Shown one piece after another: positions 11,541 through 24,651 of a DNA stretch of 64,000 nt (position 1 is its first letter; each line of letters opens with the position of its first letter). This DNA is from Myotis daubentonii (taxonomy: Eukaryota; Chordata; Mammalia; Chiroptera; Vespertilionidae), in contig NC_081842.1 in the NCBI RefSeq assembly GCF_963259705.1, forward strand, positions 180,114,349 to 180,178,348. The letters run 5' to 3'. The notes under the pieces were generated by a model. That model was not told the origin of the DNA, ran no database searches, and worked only from the letters and a program-made list of their open reading frames with translations. Position numbers and translations under genes: made by a program.

Positions 11541-12120
11541 TTGTCTGGCCGCCAGAGCCCCTCACCTGTCTGTAGGAGAGAGCGTTCCCTTCTTCATGGT
11601 GAGTTGTAGAGATAGGAATTCAGGTGCAGGGACCCTGCATGGCAAGCAGGCGAATGCGCCCTGTCCTTTCTATTGAGTGGTTTTAGGTTCCCCCAATGAG
11701 AGTTGTGCAATCCGAAGAGGAGCAGAGTGTTTTTCCCTCAGGGGGCGGGTTTGCACAAAGCATATGATTATGTACTTTAAGTCAGGCCACTGGGATCCTG
11801 GCCGGGGACTCCCCATGGTCTCTGCAGCTGGGAGAGTCTGCAGATTCATTTCTATGTGTATCTTAAAGGGTTCCTCCACAGCGACTGGCTGGCGTCACTC
11901 AGACACTCCTGGATGATGGATGGGGAATGTAGATGACACGGGTCTGCAGCCATGGAGTTCTGAGGACTGATTAATAGTGAATGCACTGGGCTGTTTCTGA
12001 TGCCCTTCCTGGTATTAAATACTATGATTTCTTTTCCTCCAACTATATTTTTTATTCTCAAGACAGACTTTTTCAGGGACTGTCATCTGACTGCATACTC
12101 CGCATGGAGAAAACTTAAGT

Positions 12121-12245
12121 CTTAGCCTCTGTGAGGTCACCTCTGTGAGGCTCGGTTTACTCATCTGTCGAAATGAGGATGATGATGATGCCTTCTTCTC
12201 AGGGTCACTGTTGTTGGGGGCATGCACGGAGAGGTGGCCATGAAG
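12121..12245 (+). repeat. MIR fragment
   Basis: CTCGGTTTACTCATCTGTCG followed by a GATGATGATG stretch fits the MIR core. Confidence 0.6.
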
Positions 12246-12590
12246 TCTGTCTTACTGTACTTAGTGTGTGAAGGGCTAAGTAGACGAGTGAACACACGCA
12301 TGAAAGAAAAACCAGTGATGTGACTGCCTTCTTGTGTTATCTCCTGGAGAAGGGAGACAGTGCTGGCATCGGTGGTAAATATGTGTGAAGGGTCTTAGTA
12401 TTGCTGATGGGAGGCGGCCAAGCGCGGATCTCCTGGACTGAGTCTGGATAAACAGCCAGACACACTGAAGCAAGAATTGATTCTGGCCGCATCCCAGGTG
12501 CTGTCTCTAGGGTCATGAGGTGTAGCAATGAACAACTGGGCTTATTTTATATGTATGGATGTTGAGAAAGAGAAATACTCATCCTCCTAG

Positions 12591-12809
<219 letters not shown>

Positions 12810-13164
12810 TGAGCAGAGGCCTGATGGCGGGGGTCAGCCCTGGCTCCTTCAAGCTGTGTGATCTGGGAAAAATAACTAGTGATTCTAAATCTCAATTTCC
12901 TAGGCTATCTTTTAAGAGAGTTATGATACAGGCTTCTGTTTTGAGGAATAGATACATCCGTGCATTAGCAATTACAGGTCACCTGGGGACTTGCTGTTAT
13001 GCTGGGCAGTGGAGACATGAATGGGATGTGGCCGCTGCCTGCAGGAGCACATTACCTAGCTGGGAATAGGGCAGGAAACTCAACAAGTCAGCAAGGCCAT
13101 GAGGCATCTGACAGCACCTACCCACATGGCCAGGTGGTCAGCCCAGTAAAGGAAGCATCTTCTC

Positions 13165-13436
13165 CTCACCCTTTCTTCCTTTCTTCCTTTCTTTCTGACT
13201 TCTCTCTCCTCTCTCCTCTCTCCTCTCTCCTCTCTCCTCTCTCCTCTCTCCTCTCTCCTCTCTCCTCTCTCCCCTCTCCTCTCTCCTCCCTCCTCCCTCC
13301 TCCCTCCTCTCTCCTCTCTCCTCTCTTCTCTCTTGTCTCTATCTCTATCTCTATCTCTATCTCTATCTCTATCTCTATCTCTATCTCTATCTCTATCTCT
13401 ATCTATCTCTATCTCCTTTTTCTTTCCTCTCTCCCT
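13165..13436 (+). repeat. pyrimidine microsatellite (TCTCCTC)n then (TATCTC)n
   Basis: A strand-asymmetric CT-rich array: period-7 CTCTCCT units at about 13200-13325, then period-6 TATCTC units at about 13335-13411. It lies about 430 nt downstream of a DAB1 donor site. A transcribed CU-rich array is a potential polypyrimidine-tract-binding-protein target. The 194-codon frame across it is an artefact. Confidence 0.97.
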
Positions 13437-14395
13437 CCAACCTTCCTGCTGGTTTTACTGACCTTCTCACAAAGCATTGGATTCCCAGCGCCAGGTTCAG
13501 CAGGCACCTCAGTCGTTGCTGGCAAGGAGACAGATTGCAGGAAGCCCTCATTTGAAAATGAAAAGAAGAAAAAATGGTATTAAAACCAAAACCAAATAGA
13601 AACCCAGAGAACTGGGTACATTCAAAGGCCACCCTGCAGCCACTGCAAACAACAGAGCCAGCTAGATGGCCCCTTCAGCTCCTCCCCCCACTCTCTACTC
13701 CCTGAGATGGGTGGGGCGCAGTCAGCACAGCTGCACCAGCTGAAGCTGCTGGCAGTGGGCTGCTCCCCAGGGCACTGTGCAGTTGTGCAAACCCAGGGAT
13801 GGTGCTGTGGTTCATTGGCGAGATGCGCCTCACAGAGAAAAGGCTGTAACCTCACCACTGAGGACAGATGGCATTAGACCCTGCTGCCCCCAGCTGCCGC
13901 CAGGGAATCTAGACACAGCTGTTCTGCCCCCAACACCTGATGCCCAGAGCAGCCATGAAGGCGGGGACAGCAGCTCCTGTCTCCAGGGGAGCTGGGCAGC
14001 TCTAGCCAGTCTCATCCCTGTTCCATCCCTGGGTGAAACAGCTGTGTCCTGGGCACTGGGAATGTCAGAACCCTGGGCTATGGAGCTAGAAAGGCCAGAA
14101 GGGATCTTCTAACCTTATTCCCTTCATTTTACAGATGAGCAGACTGAGGCCCATAGAGGGCATGTGACTCACCACATAGGGGAAAAGGGAATGATGTTGA
14201 TTGTGTTTAGAAGTGCTTACAGCAGCATCTCATGGCTGTGATCCTGGCCCTGAACCCCAGTGCAGTCTAAATGGGTATTTAATTATCCTCAGAACAATGC
14301 CCTGCTTCTCACAAGCTGCTAGTCTAACGGCCTTGTCTAATCGCCATGGTTTCAGGATTAATTGCTTGCCCCAGTCTATCCTCAGGGTGTGTGTT

Positions 14396-14409
14396 GGGGG
14401 GGGGGGGGG
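14396..14409 (+). repeat. G14 homopolymer
   Basis: Fourteen consecutive G after a GTGTGTGTT run. Assembly length may be imprecise. Confidence 0.9.
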
Positions 14410-14884
14410 CTCAAATAGGGGAGGACCTTTAAAAAGAAACTGCACACTGATGGCTTTAATTCAGTGCCCCTCACCTTCCCCAACAGTTCACGCCACAGAC
14501 CTTCCTGGAACCCCAGCCTGGGCCAGGCACTATGCAGTTTCCAGCTCAGGCATTTTTTTTTTAAAGTATCTTCTTGGAAATCTGTACTTCTTCTTGCAAG
14601 TGAATATTCAGGCAAGATTCAGGGAAGCACCAGGATACAAGGACCTCTGCTCCAGTTCCTAAACTTTATTTGTTCATTTCGTCAACAACTATTTACTGAC
14701 TGTGTTTTAAGTGACAAGCCCAGAGCTGGTGGGTGCACAGTAGTAGATTCTGAGTGGATTATGTCAATTTGGATTGACTGCATCTAAAGGAGGAAAGCCA
14801 GGTATTATGGGATAATTTGAAGGCCTGAAAACACCCCTAAGGGGTAGGGGCTCAAACTAAGTAGTCACAATACTGGCCTTCGTT

Positions 14885-15030
14885 TGCTGAGCACCTACTA
14901 TATGCCTCCGCATGGTGCTGAGTGATTTGAATGCATGACCTCGGTTAATCCTCATAGTCGCTCTAGGAGGAGGTATCACTTTGCCCATTTTACAGATAAT
15001 CTGTGTAACCAGCTAGTGGTTTGCACACCA
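14885..15030 (-). repeat. MIR
   Basis: CTGAGCACCTACTATATGCC and TGCCCATTTTACAGATAATC are MIR complement landmarks. Confidence 0.75.
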
Positions 15031-15078
15031 CCTAAGTGGCCGGACACTGGCTGGTTTCTGCAGCATCCCCCCTACCCC

Positions 15079-15080
<2 letters not shown>

Positions 15081-15128
<48 letters not shown>
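15081..15128 (+). repeat. (AC)n microsatellite next to a DAB1 acceptor
   Basis: About 24 AC units, 88 nt upstream of the exon at 15217. CA repeats near splice sites can bind hnRNP L. Confidence 0.97.
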
Positions 15129-15131
<3 letters not shown>

Positions 15132-15216
15132 TCCTGCACCAGCTGCCTCTCACCCTGGATGAGCGCTGAGCCAGGTCTCCCAGGAGCCTCATGCATCCTC
15201 CCCCTCTCTCTGACAG

Positions 15217-15325
15217 ACTCCTGCAACTCCAGGTGATGCCTTTATCCCGTCTTCATCTCAGACACTTCCGGCGAGTGCAGACATGTTTGGTTCTGTATCT
15301 TTCGGCACTGCTGCTGTACCCTCAG
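15217..15325 (+). CDS. DAB1: DAB1 coding exon, 36 codons plus one base
   Basis: This 109-nt exon begins [15 protein letters not shown] and ends FGTAAVPS plus the first G of a split glycine codon. It lies between TGACAG and GTAAGC and ends in phase 1. It covers residues 296-331 in 588-residue numbering. The peptide is Ser/Thr/Pro-rich and low in charge, consistent with an intrinsically disordered linker. The acceptor pyrimidine tract (CCCCCTCTCTCTGACAG) is strong. From memory there are a few substitutions relative to human in the middle (ADMFGSVSF here). Confidence 0.95.
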
Positions 15326-15836
15326 GTAAGCCCTCTTTTTTCCACCTGCTTCCCTTCCTTTGCAGAAAGGGTTGGACCAGCCGCCGGATGTGCCAGAGCA
15401 CCTGTGGAAGCACCGTTCTCTCGTAACTCTTCAGATGACACTGAGAAGCTGCCATGGGGTGGCAGGTGGGGTGGCGCCTTTCACAGAGGTCTGGTATGCT
15501 GCTGGCTGGAATATAGTGATGGCCTTCACATGGAATGGTCAAGATTCCATGTTACTCAGGTGGTTAGATTTAGGGAGCCTGGTGCACACACAGCCATGCA
15601 GATCAGCGCAAGTCCATTTCTTCCTGTCCATCTGAGCCAGAGGAGAAGAGGTGGCCAAGGAGAGTGGGTGAGTCTGTTCTCCAAAAACCTCTTGCGTTCT
15701 GATGGACAGACGTGATCTGCCTCCTGGTTTGGTGGAGATTCAGGAGGGCGAGGGTCCCCATACAGGAAACCTAAGGGACAGAGCAAACTACTTCACGGTG
15801 AATTGGGAGGATGAAGGGGCTTTTAGTGATTTAGAA

Positions 15837-15887
15837 CAGCGGTCACCAACCAGTGGTCCATGAGGTCCAAAAGGTTGGCGACCGCTG
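15837..15887. mobile_element. 51-bp hAT element, near-palindromic
   Basis: CAGCGGTCACCAACC at the left and GGTTGGCGACCGCTG at the right are inverted copies with one mismatch, joined by only about 21 bp. An 8-bp duplication ATTTAGAA/ATTCAGAA flanks it (15829-15836, 15888-15895). It is an extreme internally deleted hAT element. Confidence 0.9.
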
Positions 15888-17584
15888 ATTCAGAAAGTAT
15901 TTGTTCTCTTTTCCAAATATTCTTTTATGAAAAGCATAGACTACTTTACAACAGGAACAGTATTAAAGGTGAGCTACAAATCGTGGAAGCTCGGGCATCT
16001 CGTTTGGAGGCATCAGGCACTCCATGTGGCCAGTCCTCATGGCGTGGACACAGCCAAAGATGGGACTAGTTCTGCTTCTTGCATGTGGGGGAGACTTAGA
16101 CTTTTTCGCTTTCATTAACTACATATTTGAAATTCGTAGCTTCATCTTTCTTTTTCTACTGTAATCTTATAAATAGGACATGGAGTTTAACTATTCTAGA
16201 ATACAAATCTTCTTGCGTTTTTTTCTATAAATAATTACTTTTAATTACACAGTGTTAGAAACAAATTCTTGCCACCAAATATAAATCTCATTGTTATTCA
16301 AAGTGAATTAAAAATGTAGACCCTGTTCTGAAATAGTTAACTTACTCCTCATAAGCCCAGGGATCACCAGGAACTTTGAGAAGCAGCAAAGGGCAGTAGC
16401 CACTGGATCTGCTTACAATTTAGAAGATGCAATTCTAGCCTAGAAATGTATTCAGTTGCTAAGTTTCCCAATTGAATGTTTTATCCACCTTTAAAACAGG
16501 ATAATGGTGAGGAATAGTTTTATTTACCCAAAAAGGTTCTTTAAATTTCCTTGTGTGTCATTTTAAATAAGAGAAGCAGTTTCCATCAGAAATGCACCAT
16601 GTTCCTGTGCTGCCAGGCCTGTATTCAGAATCCCTGTGCTGTGTCATTCATGAAGATATGTTGGACAAGTGATGGCAACCCCAGGCACTAAACTCACTAA
16701 TTCCCAGGCATATTTGTCCCATAGATATTTATTGAGGACCCACTGTGTTCCAGGTTCTGTTCTAGGTGCCTGAGGTGTGTCCGAGAATACAACAGACACA
16801 CACAGATCCCTGCCTGCAAAGAGCTTACTTCCTAGCAGGGAGACAAAGAACAACATAGAAATAACATGTGAGACAATGATAAGCGATATGGACAAAGAGA
16901 AAATGTAGAGCTGGCTCTGAGGGCTTTGGAGCAGGTGAAGGGCAGGTATGAGTAGAGGTTGTAATCAGGAGGGGCTCATACTAAGAAGAGACGTGAGCAG
17001 ACTGGGAGTGGTGAGGGCGAGAGCCAAGCAGGTATCGGGGTTAGGAGTACTCCAGGCAAAGGAGGGATGATTGGCCCCTCCGGTCTCCGTTCCCCTCCCT
17101 ATAAGTGAGAGGGTGGGATTGGGTGCTTGCGCATGTCTTCCAGCCCTAATATTTGATGAGAAGCACCTGATGACCTGCCCGTGCCAGGTAGCATTACCCT
17201 GGGCCTGTCCCCAAGCCTGTGCCAGGGGAGGGCTTTGAAGGCCTAGATTTTAATCTTTCTGGTTGACCAGCCCTGTTGCAAACTATGGACGAGCCATTTC
17301 TGCACAACCAGATTTGGTTTATACAGCTACCAAAAAAAAAAAAAAAGTGAATAGGTTGCTTCCAAGTTTTAGAACATGAGTCTAAAATTAATTTTAATTA
17401 GCATATTTTTGCTTTATTACTTAAAAATACAGTGAGGAGCAAAACTAGGCTTCAGTTGGTGTTAACTGATTTGCCTTTCTACTTCCTTAACTGGCCTTAA
17501 AAATCTCTGCAACTATTGCATCTCTGTCCACCTGTCCCTAATTGTAGCGCCAGTGACAGGTGGACGGGGCAATGGAGTGGGGCA

Positions 17585-17820
17585 TGTGATACAATGGACA
17601 GGCTGTGGGAGGCATCTGCAGCCAATGGACTGGGTCTGAATCCTGGCTCTGCCATGTATTTACAAGCTTTAGGCAAATTACTTCACCTGTCAGAGCCAGA
17701 GTTTCTTCATCTCTCTAACTGAACTGAAAATAATAGTTACCTGCAACAATATCATGAGGATTAAATGGAAACGTAAGTACCTTGAAAAAGGCTGGTATTT
17801 TGTAAATGCTTCATGTAGAA
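17585..17820 (+). repeat. MIR
   Basis: TGAATCCTGGCTCTGCCATG, AATTACTTCACCTGTCAGAG and ATCATGAGGATTAAATGGAA are in MIR order. Confidence 0.8.
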
Positions 17821-17826
17821 AATTCT

Positions 17827-17848
17827 ATTCTTCTTCTTCTTCTTCTTC

Positions 17849-17882
<34 letters not shown>

Positions 17883-17885
17883 TAC
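17827..17885 (+). repeat. compound (TTC)n(TTA)n microsatellite
   Basis: About eight TTC units pass directly into about eleven ATT units. Confidence 0.96.
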
Positions 17886-18039
17886 TCTGATTCCTACAAT
17901 AGAAGAAAATTCATCTTGTCATACCTATATTATTTCCCTTTATCTTCTTGGAATTTTTTTTTTAATGAATCTAATAAAGCTTAGGTCCTTGGCTTCCTGA
18001 TTGCACATGGCAGAGCTGGCCCCAGAACCTGGGGGCCTG

Positions 18040-18225
18040 GAGAATGTGAGACCCCACCACTAACCAGCTGTGTAATACTCAGCTCAATCCCTTCTGAGTC
18101 TTAGGAAACATATCTGTAAAATGGGAATAAGGATTCCACCTCGTGGGGCTGTTCTGAGGACTGCATGAGTTAATACATGTAGCAAAATATTTAAAGCAGT
18201 GCCTGGCAGTGTTCCATAAGAAACT
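18040..18225 (+). repeat. MIR
   Basis: ACCAGCTGTGTAATACTCAG, ATCTGTAAAATGGGAATAAG and GAGTTAATACATGTAGCAAA are in MIR order. Confidence 0.85.
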
Positions 18226-18339
18226 GTGGTTCCACAAGAAACCACTCACCTGATGCTTGCTACCTGTTCAGCGGGAGCCCTGCTCTGCTACCCATGCTCT
18301 ATGTAGCTGCATCAAACCTCCCCCATGAAGCTGCAGTTT

Positions 18340-18460
18340 CTCTAAAAATGTAAGCTCCACGAGGGCAAGGATTGTTTTCAACTGTTTTGTTCTTCACTGA
18401 ATTTCCAGCGTCTAAAACAGTGCTGGCACCCAGTAGAGATATTTCTGAATGAATAACTGA
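18340..18460 (+). repeat. L2 3' end
   Basis: ATGTAAGCTCCACGAGGGCA and AACAGTGCTGGCACCCAGTA with GAATGAATAACTG end. Confidence 0.75.
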
Positions 18461-19914
18461 ATCAGTCAGTCAGTCCAATGAAATAGTGTAGATGAGAGGC
18501 ACCATGCAAGTTCTATATATATTTTGGGTACTCCCTTAGTTTTCAGTGTCTTTCCTAAATTTTAGTCTGATATTTTTTTTTTCTTTTTAGCAAATAATGA
18601 GCATGTCCCCAGCATATACCAGCATCTGGTTATAAATTGCAATTTTCAACACTTTTTAAAAATCTCACTGCAAGGCAGTGATGCAGGTGTTTCTCTTCAC
18701 TTCACAGCAAGGAGGTTTATGATTGATCTCAATTCAGTGGCATAAACAGATGCTCCTTGGCACCTCCTCCCTCTGCTGTGGAACGTTAATGAGTAAACAG
18801 TCTGAGCTGTTATGTGGCTGCAGTGGCAGCCACCAAGTGGCTCCCTGTGTCTGGGGCTGCCACAGTCCTGCCACGGAGGTGTCCCATCAGGCATGTGTGA
18901 TGCTGTGTGACCAGAGCACCTAGGAAGCAGGTCTGGGAGGAGCCCAGGCAGCAGGCACTGCCCCCCACAGGAAAAGCAAGTGAGACCTGCATGTTCTCCA
19001 ACATGATACCCAGTTACCCTGTGCTGCCTTTTTTCCTGTTGAATATTGTACTTTGTCTGAAACAGATGGCATGAAGCCACAGAGACATGCTAATAGCTCT
19101 CTCCAGAAAAGTGTGCACAATCCATCTGTTAGTTCCTTGTAGGAACAAAAATGATGAGGAGGGGGGAAAAATGTCCTGCCACCAACAGTAGATTCACCAG
19201 AGATCACAGCACTTACAGGTCTTGGAGTCTAGTTGCATCCGTGGAAGGATGCAGTGAGGTATTCATTCTACTATGACTCACTCACCTTATAGAGAGCCTT
19301 TCCCCAGCTCAAGCTTTTATGGACCAGCCAATGTGTGCCCCAAACTGTGCTAGACACAAGGGCTAGGGGAGATAAAATAAAGCATTTCTGCTAGAAGGTG
19401 GTTTCTAGTCTAATGAGGGAAGACAGAATAAGCAGGCAATTACAAGGCAGTGTGACAAGTGTCATGAGAGAGATGAACATGAGGATTGTGGAAACTCAGA
19501 GAACTGAGAACCAGTGAGCCAAGAGGTCAGGGAACAGGGAGGTGATGCTAAACTGAGTTCCAAAGAGTATATAAGGGGTAGATACACAAAGAAGTAGGAG
19601 ATGCTTTCTAAAGGCAAATGGACCAGCAGAGGCAAGAGAGAGCAAGTTGAGTGTTGTCTCCATTGGCTGGAGGAAAAGGTGCCAGTGGGAAAAAGATTTG
19701 AAAATGAGGATGAAGTGCTGGGTCTAGCAAAAAGGGGAGGCAAGATTCAAACCCAGCCAGGCCTGGTTCCTAGTCCTCTGCCCTTCCCACTGAGACACGC
19801 TGGCTGTGGAGGCTGTGTGATGTCAGAAGCCTTTAACAACTGGCAGTATTGTTCTCGCCCCCACACATTGCCTGGCTTGCTCTCTCACCGCAGTCTAGTT
19901 TCTGCTTACAAGTC

Positions 19915-20681
<767 letters not shown>

Positions 20682-20744
20682 TAAACCTTGTGCGAGTGAT
20701 GCCTTGTGTCTGGGCTCAGAGAACTAATCTTAGTTATCTATATA

Positions 20745-21210
20745 CTAGAGGCCCAGTGCACAAAAATTTGTGCACTCGGGGAGGGGGGTGTCCTTGAGCC
20801 CGGCCTATGCCCTCTTGCAGTCTAGGACCCCTTGGAGGATGTCCACCTGCTGGCTTAGGCCTGCTCCCTGGGAGATCGGGCCCAAGCTGGCAGTCAGACA
20901 TCCCTCTGGCAGCCTGGCAGCCCTTGGGGGATGTCCACTTGCCAGCGGGGAGCAGGCCTAGCTGCAGTCGGACATCCTTAATGCTGCTGAGGAGGCAGAA
21001 GAGGCTCCCACCACCACCGCTGTACTGACAGCCGTCAGCCTGGCTTGTGGCTGAGCAGCACTCCCTCTGTGGAAACACACTGACCACCAGAGGGCAGCTC
21101 CTGCATTGAGTGTCTGCCCCCTGGTGGTCAGTGTGTGTCATAGTGACCAGTCATTCCCAGTCGTTCTGCTCTTAGGGTCAGTTTGTGTATTACCCTTTTA
21201 TTATATAGGA
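20745..21210 (-). mobile_element. Helitron (HeliBat-type), minus orientation, type A
   Basis: The left end CTAGAGGCCCAG, followed by the palindrome GTGCACAAAAATTTGTGCAC (20756-20775), is the reverse complement of a Helitron 3' end with its subterminal hairpin. The right end CTTTTATTATATAGGA is the complement of a 5' TCCTATATAATAAAAG end. The flanking bases are A (20744) and T (21211), the Helitron target. It has no Rep/helicase frame, so it is non-autonomous. Confidence 0.9.
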
Positions 21211-21977
21211 TAGAGGCCTGGTGCATGGGTGGGGGCCGGCTGGTTTGCCCTGAAGGGTGTCCCAAATCAGGGTGGGGGTCCCGCTGGGGTGCCTCGCCAG
21301 CCTGGGTGAGGGGCTGATGGCTGTTTACAGCTGGTCACACCACCTTCAGGGTGGGGGTCCCTGCTGGGGTGCCTGGCCAGCCTGGGTGAGGGGCTGATGG
21401 CTGTTTGCAGGCTGGTCAAGTCCCCCCCGCAGTGGGGACCCTCACCCCATGGAGGTTTGGCCAGCCTGGGTGAGGGGCTGAGGGCTGTTTTCAGGCTGGC
21501 CAAGCCCCCCCAGTGATGGAGGCTCCAAGCCTCTCCTTTTTTTCTTTTTTTCTTTTTATTCTGGGATTTATTTACCTTCTATAATTGAAACTTTGTAGCC
21601 TTGAGAGAAGCTCAGAGCCGGCTAGGGCAGGTGGGAGGGAAGCTTGGCTTCCTCCATCGCCAGGGGCAACCCACTCTTGCTTGCTCCAGCTCCGTGACTA
21701 CCGCTGGCTGAAAGCAGGTATCTGGGGTTTATTTACCTTCTATAATTGAAACTTTGTTGCTTTGAGTGGAGCTCAGAGCTGGGCCATGGCAGGCGGGAAG
21801 CTTGGCTTCCTCCATCATTGGGGCAACCAAGCCTCCTGCTTGCTCCAGCTCTGTGGCTGCTGGCCGCCATCTTGGTTGGGTTAATTTGCATATAGTCACT
21901 CTGATTGGCTGGTGGGCATGGCTTAAGGCATAGTGAAGGTATGGTCAATTTGCATGTTTGTCTTTTATTAGTGTAGA
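21211..21977 (-). mobile_element. Helitron, minus orientation, type B with 80-bp internal repeats
   Basis: It begins TAGAGGCCTGGTGCATGGG and ends TTTTATTAGTGTAGA, the complement of a TCTACACTAATAAAA 5' end. Inside, three tandem units of about 80 bp start near 21298, 21378 and 21462 (CAGCCTGGGTGAGGGGCTGA). It directly abuts the type A element on its left. Confidence 0.82.
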
Positions 21978-22172
21978 TATAAAATGCAAATTGTCCCTGT
22001 GGGAGTTTGACTGGGAGACTGATCGCTCACTATGACATGTGCTGACCACCAGGGGGATGGTGCAGAAGGAAGGGAGGCCCTGGCCGGAAGCCAGAAGGCC
22101 CTGATCAGCCCTAATCACCAGCCAGGGCTAGGGGCCCTACCCATGCACAAATTTCATGCTTCGGGTCTTTAG
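21978..22172 (+). mobile_element. diverged Helitron, plus orientation
   Basis: The right end GCACAAATTTCATGCTTCGG then TCTTTAG followed by T is a diverged Helitron 3' end with hairpin. A GACCACCAGGGGG block inside matches the other copies. The 5' end is degenerate. Confidence 0.65.
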
Positions 22173-22219
22173 TATTCAATAGGACTCTTTGTTTATGTTA
22201 CTCTTATTATAACATCTGT

Positions 22220-22400
22220 ACCTCCCCACATGCTTTACATTTATTATTTTTATGCTCAGAACAATGCTTATGACAAGTTGCATTAGACCTATTTGACAGG
22301 TAATGAAAGTGAGATCCAAAGACAAAGAGAATAGACAAAGTGGTAGAATTGAATATAAACCTGTTGATTTTCCATCACATCACTCTGCCTCTTAGGTTTC
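22220..22400 (-). repeat. MIR fragment
   Basis: CATGCTTTACATTTATTATT and TGACAGGTAATGAAAGTGAG resemble the MIR complement. Confidence 0.5.
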
Positions 22401-22699
22401 TGTTCATTTGCTCATTCATTCATTCTTTTATTCACTCATTCACTCACTTGTGTATAGCCCAGCAATGATACAGGATCTTTGTATGGTTCATTAAAATAAA
22501 AATGAATGGTATATGTGAGTTAAATAATTTTAGGAACAAGGATAAAAAATTAGAACATTAAGATCAGGAAAAAGTTAGGGCAGAGATATAGCAACCAGAA
22601 GGCCTCCTACAATTGGTATAGCTGAAGCCAGATTGGGACTCAAAGCTTAGAGGCTAGTCAGAGAGAAAAGATGATGGCCTGCAAGAGGCTCAGGACTGG

Positions 22700-22870
22700 G
22701 AACTGGACAGCAGCTTTATTACTTACTAGTTTTGTGACTCTGCACACATCATTTTATTTCTCTGAGCCTTGATTTCCTCATCCATCTTGGGTTTGGGATT
22801 ATTAAAAGGATTCAATGGTTCATGTGCTAAAACATTCTGTAGTACACCTCACAGGGCTTGAAATAGTTTT
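22700..22870 (+). repeat. MIR
   Basis: TTACTTACTAGTTTTGTGAC and GAGCCTTGATTTCCTCATCC fit the MIR core. Confidence 0.75.
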
Positions 22871-23569
22871 ATTGTATATTGTTTTATTGCATGTAGTTTT
22901 ATGGAGTGGTTTTGTGCAGAGCTCTGGACCAGGGCTCTAATCTTGGCTCCTCCACCACACTCTGTGTCCTTGGGTGTGGGTAGGACTTCTCTTAACCTCA
23001 GCTATGTTGTAGGTAAAGTAAGTGATAAGCAGTGTGCCCCATTCCACTTGTGATATTCAGTGGTTCTAGCCCAGCTCACTTTTCTGCTGCAAACATCTGG
23101 GAAACCAGGACTGTGCAGCCAATCACAGTCCAGATACACTTGAACACACTTGTGCTTGGTTGACACTGTTTTGGAAGGGTGTCTGCAGATTCAGCCTGTG
23201 CCTTGACAATTGATAAGGAGAAAGAAAAAGCTCATGGAACAATGAGTTTGACGTTTTCATTACTGTCACAACTGACACGGATCATTTCTTGGCCAATGCC
23301 ATGAATTGTCCACACACACACAGAATCTAATGTTCACATAATTAGATACTGTCATTGCAGTCAGATTGAGGATACTGTTCTGAAATGGATAAGCAACCTA
23401 CTTCTGCTCAGGCCAGATGATTTACATGGGGGAGCATCTCAAAGTTTCAAGGAAGAATAATGAATAAAAGCAATGAAATATTAAAGACATGACAGCCATG
23501 CATAAATAAGCAAGCATCTTTGGAAAACAAATATTTCTCTTTCAGTGTGCCAGCCACAAACAGCAGAGG

Positions 23570-23660
23570 GGAGTTGAAGTCCTTTGAGGACAGGAAGTGT
23601 GTCTTCATTATCCCTACACGTCTTGTTGGCATAGTGTCTATAACAGGGGAAGGTTTCAGA
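23570..23660 (+). repeat. L2 fragment
   Basis: TTTGAGGACAGGAAGTGTGT and TTGGCATAGTGTCTATAACA fit the L2 3' region. Confidence 0.5.
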
Positions 23661-23689
23661 GAATGAAACAAACAAAACCACCAAGGACA

Positions 23690-23920
23690 CCCACTTACTG
23701 GTGTGTCTGGGAGCAGGTTTGGCAGCCTTGGCACTATTGATGCTGGTTGAGGAGCCTCTCCTGTGCATTGTAGGGTGTGAAGCAGCATCCCTGGCCTCCA
23801 CCCACCAGATGCCAGTGGTATTATACACCTGCTCACTAGTCATGGTCAAAAGTGACTCTGGCTGTTGCCAAGCATCCCCTGGGAGTGAAATTGGCCCAGT
23901 TTGAGAATCACTTTTTAGAG
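23690..23920. mobile_element. ancient hAT-Charlie (MER5/MER20-type) fragment
   Basis: A central GCATCCCTGGCCTCCACCCA block and the end segment AGTTTGAGAATCACTTT are typical of short, old hAT-Charlie elements. Exact family not resolved. Confidence 0.5.
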
Positions 23921-24392
23921 CTGGAGATAGTCCATAAAACCTCCTGAAGGTTAAGGCGCTAGCATAAATTAACTCCTAGTTATGCTCCCTATTGATTTCA
24001 CTCAGTAAGTATGATTCTCTCAGAATTGGCAGGTCAGCTGGGGTTCTGAGCCTTTGGTAAGCAATAAAACACTTCAAACACAAGTCAGAATCAAATTATA
24101 CTAATAACTATTAAACATCCACAACTTAGAGTGTTTCCATATAGCTTATCTCACTTAAACCCACGCTAACTTGTTTGTTCCATAATCATCTCATGGAACA
24201 AAGCATACTTCCTTTTAAATGAGAGAAAAACTTAATATTTTATTTTAAAGAAAATGAGTGAAACCAGCCTTTTGTCCTCTTTTCCATCAGCATCCTCTTT
24301 AATATGTTTTGAGTGGAGGATCAGTTAGACCAACAGTAAACCTCCAACAGTTGAGCAGACAGTGTCAGACAGTGTTAAACTCCAGTGCTCCT

Positions 24393-24651
24393 GCTTTGGC
24401 CGTGGTTGGAATGTCGGCTCAAGTACCAAAGGGTCACAAGTTTGATTCCCTGTCAAGGGTTTGTACCTAAGTTGCAGGAATGTGTGAGGAAGGCAACCAA
24501 TTGGTGTGTCTCTCTCACGCCAATGTTTCTGTCTGTGTGTCTTTCCCCCTCTCTCCCTTCCATCTTTCTCTCCTTCTCCCCCCTCCCTTCCACTCTCTCA
24601 AGAAATAAATGGAAAAAATATCCTTGAGTGAGGATTAAAAATGTTTTAAAA
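24393..24651 (+). mobile_element. older Ves-like SINE
   Basis: A diverged tRNA-like head, the AAGGCAACCAATTGGTG-type body and a pyrimidine-rich tail ending in AAATAAATGG identify a bat tRNA-SINE. Imperfect target duplications TCCAGTGCTCCT (24381-24392) and TCCTAGTGCTCCT (from about 24652) flank it. Divergence suggests an older insertion. Confidence 0.75.

Noticed and set aside
13200..13420. CRISPR-like array or functional satellite
   Set aside because: Units are 6-7 bp simple repeats with no spacers, in a mammalian intron.
12999..13583. 194-codon open frame on the + strand
   Set aside because: Most of it is the CT microsatellite, which lacks stops in this frame (Ser/Leu/Pro/Ile runs). There is no conserved protein on either side.
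15191..15715. 174-codon frame overlapping a DAB1 exon
   Set aside because: It reads the exon out of the DAB1 frame and runs through the donor into intron; the DAB1 reading is clearly the real one.
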